DNA from: Owenia fusiformis
Lineage: Eukaryota; Annelida; Polychaeta; Sabellida; Oweniidae
NCBI GenBank assembly: GCA_903813345.2
Contig: CAIIXF020000008.1
Span: 35,364,867 to 35,428,866 of the forward strand
Direction of reading: 5' to 3'
Length of the DNA stretch: 64,000 bases
Within the stretch, counting starts at the first letter, position 1; the number at the start of each line of letters is the position of its first letter. The notes under the pieces were generated by a model that was given only the letters and a program-made list of their open reading frames with translations, searched no databases and was not told the origin of the DNA. The translations under genes and the position numbers were made by a program. Shown in pieces: positions 54,428 to 64,000 of the stretch.

Positions 54428-57400
54428 CTGTAAATAAAAAGTTAAATTTTTTAACAATATCTTCTTTAATATATCTTTATCAGTTAAATGTTCAATTTAT
54501 GTAATATTTGTCATCATGGTAAACCATGACATCTCATTTCTTCTCAGCCCTGATATGATTCAGGTGAAACAAAAAGATGTTATGAGTATCAGAATGGATA
54601 TTTGTACTTTTAAGATTAATTATCAACTTAACATTACAAGAATTGACAAAATACTTTCTAATCACAAGGCATTAACATTCAAAATGTCACCACCTGCTAT
54701 TTGTTACAGACACCGAACAACCACCACACACCAACCACAAAAAAGTTGGAGACTATAGCAATATGTCACCACTTCTGATGGTGACATAAAAATATTATAT
54801 AACAACAAATCGGGATACAGACCTCCAAATAAGAACTTTAAAGTGAAACCCTTTGTTGATACATGTTCTTTTGGAGTATTCTTAATATCTATAATCAGTA
54901 AGGCCTCTGTTGAAACACCTCTGCCCTGGTCAACCTGGAATGCATTGTCACATACATGAATCACTTTCCAAGCCCGTAGCCAGGGGGGGGGGGGGGTTCG
55001 GGCAAACCCCCCTGACCAAAATTTCTTTCAAAATCATGCATTTTTTCACCATTCTGACTATTTTTTGAGCGATTTTTGGCCAAATTTGCCAAAGTGAACC
55101 CCCCTAGAATTTTTTGGAAAAGTGAACCCCCCCTTGAGAATTTCTGGCTACGGGCCTGCTTTCTCCATTTGCCTACTATATCATATTCATACAAAATACC
55201 ATAAAACCTGCATATCTGAACACCAGTCTCAAATCAGAACATATATCTCTCTCTGTCCCTTTGTTATCTCCCATTGATTCACATATTTAGAAACCTTAAA
55301 ATGTGAAAACCAGTAGCACTCATGTATTATTTTTAACCTCTTGAATCCCAGGCTCTAAAATCAGTTTGAAACCAGAGAAAGTTTCATTTTCCCCAGCCTT
55401 TGACATTTTACAACATACATATACAACGTGTGATGCTCATCTAAGTGAAATTAGTTTTTATTGTGTAAATTGAATGAAAATAGTTCAAATTAAAGTAATT
55501 TTAGTGAAAAATTTGTGAAAGATTATCTCTTCAATCGGTTTCAAGGTCATTTCCTAGGTGACAAGAAATCTCATCACTCTGGGAAGTCAGAGGTTAAAAT
55601 AAAATACTTATTTCTATATCAATTTAGTTTTAAATCATGCTCCTATGACATTCCAAAATTTGAAGTGTTCCTTATCATTTTTAGTAAGACCGTGCGCTAT
55701 GCTATAGACTGAAAATTCATGGATAGACTTACCTCAAACTCTAGGTTGAAGTTGGGCATGGGGACGGCACGCATATTTTCAGATTTCTCCAGCACTTTTC
55801 CCGGAGAAAATCTTGAGCTTTTTCGTTGGCTGGAAGATCGGCTAGAGAAGGAGTAATTGCGACGTTTAGCTTTACTGGAAAAACATACCACATTAGTCAC
55901 AATAATGCATGCACCATTCATGCATGTGTTACTATGTGCCATCATGCACCATTCATGCATGTGCTACTCTGTATGCATCTTTCATGCATGTGTTACTATG
56001 TGCCATGATGCATGCACCATTCATGCATGTGCATGTGTTACTTTACAATGTGCCACGATGCATGCACCATTCATGCAAGTGCTACTCTGCATGCACCATT
56101 CATGTATGCGCTACTTTGCATCATTCGTGCATGTGTTACTTTAAAATGTGCCATGATGCATGCACCTTTCATGCATGCGCTACTCTGTATCAATCATTCG
56201 TGCATGTGTTACTTTAAAATGTGCCATTCATGCATGTGCTACTCTGAATGAATAATTGGTGCATGTTTACTATGTGCCATGATGCATGCACCATTCATGC
56301 ATGTGCTAATCTGTATGAATGATTGGTGCATGTTTACTATGCTCCATGATGCATGCACCATTCATGCATGTGCTACTCTGTATGCATCATTCGTGCATGT
56401 GTTACTTTAAAATGTGCCATGATGCATGCACCATTCATACATGTGCTACTCTGTATGCATCATTCGTGCATCTGTTACTTTAAAAAGTGCCATGATGCAT
56501 GCACCATTCATGCATGTGCTACTCTGTATGCATCATTCGTGCATGTGTTACTTTAAAATGTGCCATGATGCATGCACCTTTCATGCATGCGCTACTCTGT
56601 ATCAATCATTCGTGCATGCGTTACTTTAAAATGTGCCATGATGCATGCACCTTTCATGCATGCGCTACTCTGTATCAATCATTCGTGCATGCATTACTTT
56701 AAAATGTGCCATGATGCATGCATCTTTCATGCATGTGTTACTCTGTATGAATGATTGGTGCATGTTTACTATGCACCATGATGCATGCACCATTCATGCA
56801 TGTGCTACTCTGTATGCACAATTCATGCATGTGCTTCTATGCATGCAAGATCCAAGCGAGGACCACTCATGCTTGTATGAATGTCCAATAAATTAAGAAC
56901 ATCTCTGGAAGAATTGATATTTTGCTTTACTGAAAATACACCATGTGATATCACAATAATGCATGCGCAATTCATGAAGTACTTAATACATGACGATGAC
57001 AAAACATCAATATGTTGAGATTTCACTTAAAAATTCATTTAATGGGTAAAAGGATTTTAAAAAGTGTTCCACTTTAAAGAGTTCCACTTTCAGAGGTGTT
57101 CCACGAGGACTATGGGTTTTCCTTAAAATGGAAATTCCTCTATGGCTCAGTGTGAAATTGTCCCTTTCCCTCGTAATTGTAATAGTTCCTAATTCCCAGC
57201 CCATGCAGATTTTATTTTGTCCTATTGCACCTCTAGTAAAGACCATGGGGTTTTAAGTGAAAGTCCATGTTAAGACCATGCATTTTGTCATTCCACAAAT
57301 CAATTGAAATACATATGGATTGGCATGCTATGACTTTATTAACATTCAATAAAGAAGTGAAGTTTTTCTAAATATCAAATCTTTCTGGTTCTCATATTCT

Positions 57401-60400
57401 ACTGTGTCATCAAAAATTATGTAAAATGCTAATTCAAAGCAGTCTGAATGATGTTACAATAAAAATATCAAGACTTATGGGACAACCCTCATAATTTCTT
57501 TAAATTTAATATGTCATGAGTGATTTTTGATTTTATTAATTTCATATTTACTTTATTAAGTGCAGACTTTGTGCCACAACAACAATCTGAATTCTTACAA
57601 GCTATTCTTACATCTTAGAACTCAATGTTTCTCCTTACCTATCTAGCCTAACTTTACAGTAAATCTCTCCCTGTATTGTGTCGTAGATTCCCCGTGCCTG
57701 GATCACCTTCCCATATACATGGTAGTACTTTTCACTGTTGAGATCATCTGAATTGAAACAAACAGAGACATTCATTGTACAGTCTAGTTAACAACGAAAA
57801 GAAATTGCAAAATTTACACTGATTTATCCATACATTTGCATGGGCTCATTACTTTGCTGGATATATTTTCTTGGGGCGGAGAGTTGACTGTATAATTAAT
57901 AGAAAAGCTATTAGGCATATATATGTATCCCCCAAAAAACAAACATGTAGCATACTATTATTACATGTACATGTATATATTATTCTATCATTAAATACAA
58001 AAAGTAAGATTTTTTATCACTTTCCTCACCACATTAATCTATCATTTCTACTTTATGAGTAAAACATACTGTATGTATAACAGTATTATATAATCATACC
58101 TGTGAAGTTGCTGTTTATACTGTAAAGAGATGTAAACCTACAATCAATACAAAATTTCTTTTATTAAATAATGTATCGATAAACTGAAAAAAACATACTG
58201 TTCCCCTTTTAAAATAATTGTACTATAATTGCAACCAACTACCCGCCATAATCTAGATATTTTTCATTCACTAAATTGAATAAGTTTAAATGATGGACAA
58301 AAGCTTGCATAAACTTTAAACTCGATAAGCAGATAATAAAAACAAACAGAAAACTATACTAAAAACAGCAATGCTAAAATACAAAGTTATTCATGTGCAC
58401 AAATACAGAGACAAATGTGCACAATAAACAATTAATGACATCACATTGGACACCACATTTAACAACCACATTAACAATAGAAACCACATTAAACACCACA
58501 TTAAAGTTACCTTATACAGGTTGCTCCCAGAGATCCCAATTCAGTGTTGAGTGCAAAAGAAAAGAAAATACTAGTTAACTTAAAATAACAAAAAATCATT
58601 TTCCAACATTGGTTTTCAACCCACCTACTATGTTTGTATAAGCGAATGCAACTTTCAGCTGTCAGCTACCGGATTAACCTACTATTTTATGACCAGGTCA
58701 TTTAAATATGAATGGAATAGTGGCAGATAGTATTCACATTTAAATCAGTTGTCCACAAAAAGTAGGTTAATCAGGTATCCCTGTAGAGACCAATGTTTGG
58801 AGAAAGATTGTCAAATATCCCATCGCCATTGAGACCTTTCCAATAAACTCTTCCACCTTTAGGTACATCTAATAAGCTATGATTTATGATGTCATATGCT
58901 GTACTTTTTCAAAATAAGCAATATGGCTATTGCTTGGCAAGAATGTTACCTGCAAAACTCATGACATCATAAATGTTTCATTGCTTCTTTGATATATAAA
59001 AATGTGGCTCTGGGTTTATATTGGAAATGTCTTTCGCATAAACCAAGAAATGATCAATATCATTTAGTAATTTAGTATAGTCTTGTATCAAGTGCCTGCT
59101 ACCCCCTCCTATTTTTTCAATTACAGCACACAGAAGTACTAACATGACTGTCATGCCATCTATTGTACATTTTATCACAGCAACACTTAAGCCAATAAAC
59201 TATATATTCGCTGAACCCTCTCACTTCACCTCACAGTGGGAGTTAATCAGAGGGTTCGGGGGGGGGGGACACAAAAGGCTTGATACATAACTACACAAAT
59301 TAAAATATATGTAAAAAATAAATTACAAATAAATCAATCTATAGATCTAATCAATCAAAGGTATCGTCACATTAAATAGCAACTATAGAATGAAACTGAA
59401 TCATAAGTTTCTCAACAATATTTCATAAATAATATGAATGACCTAAAATACTCAAAATATGATTTTTGGCCCAACCAGTCTTGGACTTATGATTCAGAGT
59501 TCATTTATTTTCACTAATTGAATTTTCTAATTTCAGATGTGATCAAACTACCCCACCTTACATTTAATGTACATAGGCAACTTACCGGTTAAACATTAAT
59601 AAAAATATGACATTGTTTTCAAAAGGCCCATGGTTTATTGAATGATTGTTAGCCATTCATAAGGTACTTTCAAGAATGTATTACTCAACAAACAGATTTA
59701 TACAGCATTTTGGTTGCCTATGCATTTTAATATGTAAGGTACGAGCGTGTGATGACATACAACACACACAGTGTAAGAAAATTCCAGTACCATAGAAAGG
59801 AAAGTTTCCTAAAAATTTGAGAAGTTCACCCATGCAATATGCATGTGTATTTTGATAAATTGCAAATCATTTTCATCATTAATTGAAAATGAGAAACATT
59901 GCAATCAATGTAAAGCAGTGAAGTGCAAAGTGCAGCCAGATATACCAATAGCTTAGTATTTAGCTTTGAAGATAGATGGCAGCTCTAGCTATATTTAGTT
60001 CAAAAACATGGAACATCGAGAGAATCCCCGTGTTAACTAAAAACTCATTAATGAATATGATAGCGAATTCATGACAAACGTCTAAGATAAAGTTTCACAA
60101 TATTATTACTAAAACAATAAGAATTTTTTAAATTTAACATTGACTCATCATTTTTTAATCTTAGTTAGTTGTTAATTTCATGCACTGTATAATACAATTA
60201 CATTGTTAGATCTTATAACCTTTGTTTAAAAAAATTAAATACCCCAATAGATGAGTGCTAAAATGATCATGGTTGCGATATGCAAAATGAGACATTTTAG
60301 ATTGGTTCATTGATATTAGTATCTCAGTCGCAGACAATCATTTTGAAGTCCCCATTAGTATGAAACATGGTATTATTGGGGAATATTATGATTCGTACAT

Positions 60401-63400
60401 AAATAATTAATTTTTATAATGTGTTAAAATTTGTACCATTCCCAGTTAAGTGAATAATATGGAATATGTAAACTCACCATTTTTAAACAACACACGAAGG
60501 TGGAGGGACAGTATGATATTCCATGATTTAGGGTTAAATTTTTCCTTTTTATGTATGAACTTTGGATGATGTTCAGGGACTATTTAACTAAACATCTGAA
60601 GTATGATTAAAACTTAAATCTGATTGGGTAATAAGTGTTATCCCACCCTAAGTGCTTTATATGATTGTATAATAGCATTGTATAACTGCAATATAAAACC
60701 AACACTCATCGTATACAACTCTTGAGAACGATATACAACTCCTGGATAGCGTATACAACTCCTGGGCAGCGTATACAACTCTTCGACTTGATATACAACT
60801 GCTGATTTTTTTTATTGATTGAAGATTAGGGTGGGATAATAAGATCATATAATGGTTGATTCTGTATATCGTTATACTCTCGTGAGTATATGATATATTC
60901 ACTTGTTCCCTTCGGTCACTCGTGAATATATCATATACTCACTTGAGTATAAACACGATATACGGAATCAACCATTATATAACCTCATAGTATACACTAT
61001 ATATTTCCTTTCACCTGTAGATACATCATATAGTCTTAATATACTCGCATAATTTCCCTTATGGGAAATCCCTGATGGATTAATTGAATCATATCAGTAT
61101 CTTTTTATGTCTATTTAGTTCACAATCATACTCTCATTTTAACAAAATAAATACATTATCGGTGATGGGTTATTAGATTGTTCACCCTGGCTAAATTGTC
61201 CACCTCTACCCATTATTGATAAAATAATGATCAAAAATTGATTTGATTAATACAACTGGACTGATAGGGGATCCTCTCTTGTTTCACATTATGAACTTTC
61301 ATCATTTTTTCCTTTCTTGCTATGGTACCGTTTTTTTATTCCTGAAAATGACCTGCTTCTTAGCGTATCCTCTTTAAGGTTTGCATCGGAAGAGGATCTT
61401 GGGAGTTTCTGTGACGGAACTTGGAGGTGCTCGGGCGAAGAAGGTTGAGATGATATCTAAAAATGAAAAAAAAATCATGGATATGTTGTTTGGTGGTATA
61501 AACATGATAAATATATATCATCAAAAATGAATTGAAAGTACTGTATTAAAATTTTTTGAATTATAGAAAAAGGAAATACTCTTCATTGTTATTTTAATAT
61601 TTATCAATTACTTCTAATATTTATCAATTACTTTGAAATATTGCAGGCTCAAGTTGAAATAAAAAATAAAAAAGTAAAATAAAAATATTCAAAAAATTCA
61701 GAATTATGATTCTATACTAAATTGTTGCTTTAAAATCCCATTTAGAAATATCAGGTTGAATTTAAATACAAAACACAAAACAGAAAATATATTACAATAA
61801 CATGAACAGGGGGTAGTGTTTACATTTACCTGATTTAGAACTACATATTTGAAACTCATGCTATATTTTTACAAAAGAAATGAAGAAGACATTTCACAAG
61901 GATAAGGTCATGCGTCACAATATTCATCAATTCAATACAGGACAGAATATTTTGAAACAAGTCCAAATTTTCAGAGAATTTTGAGAAAAAGATTCTGAAT
62001 TCTAATTCTACAAGGAAAATAACTGAAAACTACATGTAATATATTACTGATGTTTTCAAAGAAATAGTGACCTTTTTTGTAGCATTCTTCACATATATAT
62101 TTGAATACGCTCCTATTTGGAACCAACAGGCTTTATTTATAAACCTTGGTCTTCCTTGCCAGGAGGTGATACCCTAAGATCCACTCTAGCTTTGGGCATG
62201 GCCCTTGATGTAATTGCAGTTGCATACATGAATATAGATCACATTTAGAATTGACATCATGCAGACTTAACAACAAAGGAATGTTTCGTAAAATGACCTT
62301 TAATTTCTTATGATCTGATCTTAGCCATGGTAACGTATAAGGCAAATCTTCAAAAGTTGATGCAAAATGTGGAGTAACCAAAATTATTGGTTTTTGACGA
62401 CTTATGACCTGATCAGAGTGCCGCCTATAAGGTTCCTTAGGAACTACCTTATCGTAATCAACAGGGGGCTCTGTTTTTGATCGTCCAATATCTTTCAATG
62501 TGGGGTTTACATTTTTGAGAACAGGGCTACCATTGCAGGACTCAGTCTCTTCTTCAATATTGTTGTTAATACTCTTGCGAGAAGTTGGTGGAGTCATCGC
62601 CTTTTTCAATTCGGCAAACTAAAATAAAAAAATAAAATATAAAAATAAAAAATTAACATATCCATCAGAGTTGTTCCATCTGACAGAATTAAATTAGTGA
62701 ACAACTTGCACCTTTTTAATTTAAAGCGCAATTTATTCATTTTCTACATGAACTTTTCAAGATCCAGTTATTTTAAAAATGAAAATTTATATCAAAGTCT
62801 AGTAATTGTGTTAGTAATATATCAAAAATCAGAAATATTTCACGGATTATCAATGATGGGAATAAAGCTATTAGCCTATTTAAATGTTAAGTTTTGAAAC
62901 ATTTTAATAATTTATAATTTTTGTCCTTTAATTTCACTAGTTATGTGCCAAGCTTCCTCACTCTCCAGAGAGCTGTGAACAGTTAGCCCCTAATTGTTCA
63001 TAAATACAACGCAGACTTCTGACTGAACTGGGAATTGAGCCAGGGACCTCTTGCACTGAGAAGCACATATTTAACAATCAGACAATCTTACCACAGCATC
63101 CTCTCCTGCTGCATCAATCTCATCTTGGATGACTTTGAAACTCAGTAGAATCTCTCCCTTCTTTGTTTCTTGTAGAGTATGCCATTGTGGGCCATCCTGG
63201 TGTAATAAAGACATAAATCATACAGGCGTACAAAGACCGACCACCGACCTCCAAGCACCCAAGCGTGGATTTTGCACCAAAGCGTGGAGATTGGAGATTG
63301 TTTGGTCTTTTCTGCACAGCCTATATCATACTATTTTTTTATGTAAGCGTGGTAATGTTTGTGTTTTATTATATTTTCTATTTTATTTGTTACAACCTGT

Positions 63401-64000
63401 AGAATACTCTAGCAGCTACTTGAGAATCCATCACTTATTTTGGACCCAAGAGAATTTTTAATAACAAATTCATAATATGATCCCACATTTAGCCAAGTTT
63501 GATAGCAAGTGAACAATTGCACTTTAATGAAAATTAAGTGAATTTCATGTACTGGTCTTTTTATTTGTTCTGTAGTTATCTTATTACATGCTTCAGGAAC
63601 GGAAAATCAAACATTGTTAATGTAGTGGGACACCAATATTTCAATATTATGTTATCACAAAATTGCCCCTTTGTGCTGTATTCATTGTCTCTATTTATTT
63701 TAATTTCAAACCTTCCTTGAAATGTTGGTCCAAAAATGGCAAAAATCACTTAAAAAGTGCTCAGAATGGTGAAAAACTGCATGATTTTGAAATAAATTTT
63801 GGCCAGGGGGGGGGGCTATGTTTTTGTATCAGCTGAATTTAATTGGACATTAAGAAAACCAAATTTCTTATTAAAAGAGTAAACTTTGCAAAGTGCTTCT
63901 AAAAGGGTGTCCATACCTTCTTAGATTGCTCCTGTATATCTGCATATGTGAATTTAACACTTCCCATGAAGTCTCTTGTGATCAAAAAGTCCTTGTCCCA
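54261..64000 (-). CDS. C2-domain protein gene, 3' part (minus strand, partial)
   Basis: Eight exons whose phases all agree, read right to left: 63917-64000 (open at the edge), 63092-63196, 62145-62618, 61329-61456, 58100-58119, 57639-57747, 55733-55874, 54823-54934, then the last exon 54261-54427 with stop. About 445 residues are visible. The N-terminal part looks like the end of a C2 domain of ferlin style (WDKDFLITRDFMGSVKF, then GPQWHTL...KKGEILLSF). A Ser-rich basic linker follows, then a second C2-like fold (YYHVYGKVIQARGIY ... MPNFNLEFEV ... ITRWVALENGIEVELFLS). No transmembrane segment follows, so a cytoplasmic, membrane-binding role is likely. The family is not identified; the donors of the 62145 and 61329 exons are the least certain. 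Confidence 0.7.
54823..54934 (-). CDS. C2-domain gene, penultimate exon
   Basis: VDQGRGVSTEALLIIDIKNT, then TKGFTLKFLFG; acceptor CATTCCAG, donor GTCTGT (weak). The phase 1 exit joins correctly to the last exon. Confidence 0.75.
54972..55155. mobile_element. GTAGCCAG-type MITE, best-preserved copy
   Basis: Perfect 12-bp ends GCCCGTAGCCAG and CTGGCTACGGGC, with a G run inside one end and CCCCCC runs near the other; 184 bp, inside an intron. Relatives: 19109-19292, 11712-11783, 27878-27930 (half) and 63712-63815 (fragment). Confidence 0.8.
55733..55874 (-). CDS. C2-domain gene exon with Ser/Arg-rich insert
   Basis: SKAKRRNYSFSSRSSSQRKS, then FSPGKVLEKSENM and VPMPNFNLEFE. Acceptor TTTTCCAG, donor GTAAGT. 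The Ser/Arg-rich stretch lies where a loop between C2 strands would be and could be a phosphorylation or lipid-binding site (inference). Confidence 0.82.
55905..56900. repeat. 73-bp satellite in an intron of the C2-domain gene
   Basis: Units built on GATGCATGCACCATTCATGC, then GTGCTACTCTGTATGCATCA, then TTTAAAATGTGCCA. Clear copies start every 73 bp at 56353, 56426, 56499, 56572 and 56645; shorter and longer variants occur on either side. The MHHSCMCY-type open frames are by-products: 73 is not a multiple of three, so successive units pass through all frames. Confidence 0.9.
57639..57747 (-). CDS. C2-domain gene exon, start of the second C2-like fold
   Basis: DDLNSEKYYHVYGKVIQARG, then IYDTIQGEIYCKVRLD. 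Acceptor TTTCAATTCAG, donor GTAAGG; phase 1 entry and phase 2 exit. Confidence 0.82.
58100..58119 (-). CDS. Candidate 20-bp microexon of the C2-domain gene
   Basis: Flanked on the minus strand by CATCTCTTTACAG and GTATGATTATA. The 20 bases would encode the last base of one codon, then INSNFT and one base, joining in frame to DDLNSEKYYH and to the exon ending at 61329. No other connection between those exons was found. Confidence 0.45.
58120..60700. other. Large intron of the C2-domain gene
   Basis: No exon that fits the gene's phases was found here. A G run is at 59259-59268. AT-rich, without recognisable elements apart from the arrays listed to the right. Confidence 0.5.
60701..60810. repeat. 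20-bp tandem array with a constant and a variable half
   Basis: RTATACAACT recurs exactly every 20 bases (ending at 60720, 60740, 60760, 60780 and 60800), while the intervening ten bases differ from unit to unit. Confidence 0.8.
60847..60980. mobile_element. Hairpin MITE
   Basis: Arms ATATAATGGTTGATTC and its mirror at 60965-60980. The inner arms GAGTATATGATATATTCAC and its mirror surround a CCCTTCGG centre. Confidence 0.75.
61329..61456 (-). CDS. C2-domain gene, Ser-rich linker exon
   Basis: ISSQPSSPEHLQVPSQKLPR, then SSSDANLKEDTLRSRSFSGIKKR. Acceptor CATTTTTAG. The donor is uncertain: GTACCA, or GTCATT further upstream, both in phase 2. If neither is used, the frame runs on to a TAA near 61300, giving an alternative basic C-terminus. 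Confidence 0.55.
62145..62618 (-). CDS. C2-domain gene, long linker exon (3' limit uncertain)
   Basis: FAELKKAMTPPTSRKSINNN, an acidic stretch, then EPPVDYDKVVPKEPYRRHSD and PLLLSLHDVNSK. Acceptor TTTATTTTAG, phase 0. The frame is open to a stop just after 62145; a GTTTAT donor there gives phase 0 exit. Earlier phase-0 donors (for example AAG|GTAGTT in VDYDK) are possible, so the 3' half may be intronic. Confidence 0.5.
63092..63196 (-). CDS. C2-domain gene exon, end of the first C2-like domain
   Basis: DGPQWHTLQETKKGEILLSF, then KVIQDEIDAAGEDAV; acceptor TTACACCAG, donor GTAAGA, phase 0 at both ends, 35 codons. The W..L...KGEIL.SF pattern is typical of the last strand of ferlin-type C2 domains. 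Confidence 0.82.
63712..63815. mobile_element. Fragment of GTAGCCAG-type MITE, inverted
   Basis: GGTGAAAAACTGCATGATTT and TTTTGGCCAGGGGGG match the inverse of the interior of 54972-55155. One end is missing. Confidence 0.6.
63917..64000 (-). CDS. C2-domain gene exon, cut by the window edge
   Basis: WDKDFLITRDFMGSVKFTYA, then DIQEQSKK before a GTATGG donor. The pattern D.D...DFMG matches the late calcium-loop region of C2 domains. Confidence 0.78.

Noticed and set aside
55826-56896. Series of MHHSCMCY-like open frames
   Set aside because: By-product of the 73-bp satellite; they shift frame every unit.
60701-60810. Alternating constant and variable blocks resembling a CRISPR array
   Set aside because: The constant part is only ten bases, the genome is eukaryotic and no cas-like genes are present.
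63129-63461. 110-codon plus frame
   Set aside because: Antisense to a well-supported exon of the minus-strand C2-domain gene.

Overview
The window is eukaryotic and AT-rich: small exons with GT-AG introns, no operons, and dense transposable elements, palindromes and satellites. It looks like a marine invertebrate genome, perhaps a lophotrochozoan. That placement is inference from the style of the cytochrome P450 genes, the repeat types and the low GC; nothing in the sequence fixes the species.

Left half (about 1-27,000): a segmental tandem duplication of cytochrome P450 genes of the microsomal CYP2 clan on the + strand. Copy A shows only its last two exons (1370-3406) and has a 1.2 kb transposon inside its penultimate exon. 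Copy B (11022-16836) has all seven exons, but a 599-bp TTAA-type palindromic element sits inside exon 2. Copy C (26464-50765) is open and spliceable in all seven exons and encodes a complete 489-residue P450. Between the copies lie duplicated non-coding repeat blocks (about 5960-9100 and 21363-24500) and, before B and C, a relic consisting of P450 promoter-like DNA plus a lone exon 2. A 2.86 kb inverted-repeat element carrying a pentanucleotide satellite (18506-21362) entered only the second duplication unit, so its empty site is preserved in the first.

Middle (about 27,000-50,800): the introns of copy C hold much of the repeat content. Intron 2 has two inverted-repeat transposons. Intron 4 (12.1 kb, against 287 bp in copy B) holds an approximately 11.5 kb inverted-repeat structure, into which a 5'-truncated LINE with an 847-codon open reverse-transcriptase frame inserted. 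Intron 5 holds a minisatellite built from the exon 6 splice-acceptor region, a large foldback element, a MITE carrying a tRNA-like pol III promoter, a truncated exon 6 copy and a decayed Tc1/mariner element.

Right end (about 54,260-64,000): the 3' part of a minus-strand, multi-exon gene for a cytoplasmic protein with C2-like domains joined by a serine-rich basic linker. It converges with P450 copy C. All visible exon phases agree, including a 20-bp microexon, and the gene continues beyond the window. Its introns contain a 73-bp satellite, a short 20-bp tandem array and several hairpins.

Only P450 copy C and the C2-domain gene are supported as working host genes. The rest is pseudogenes, mobile elements and simple or complex repeats.
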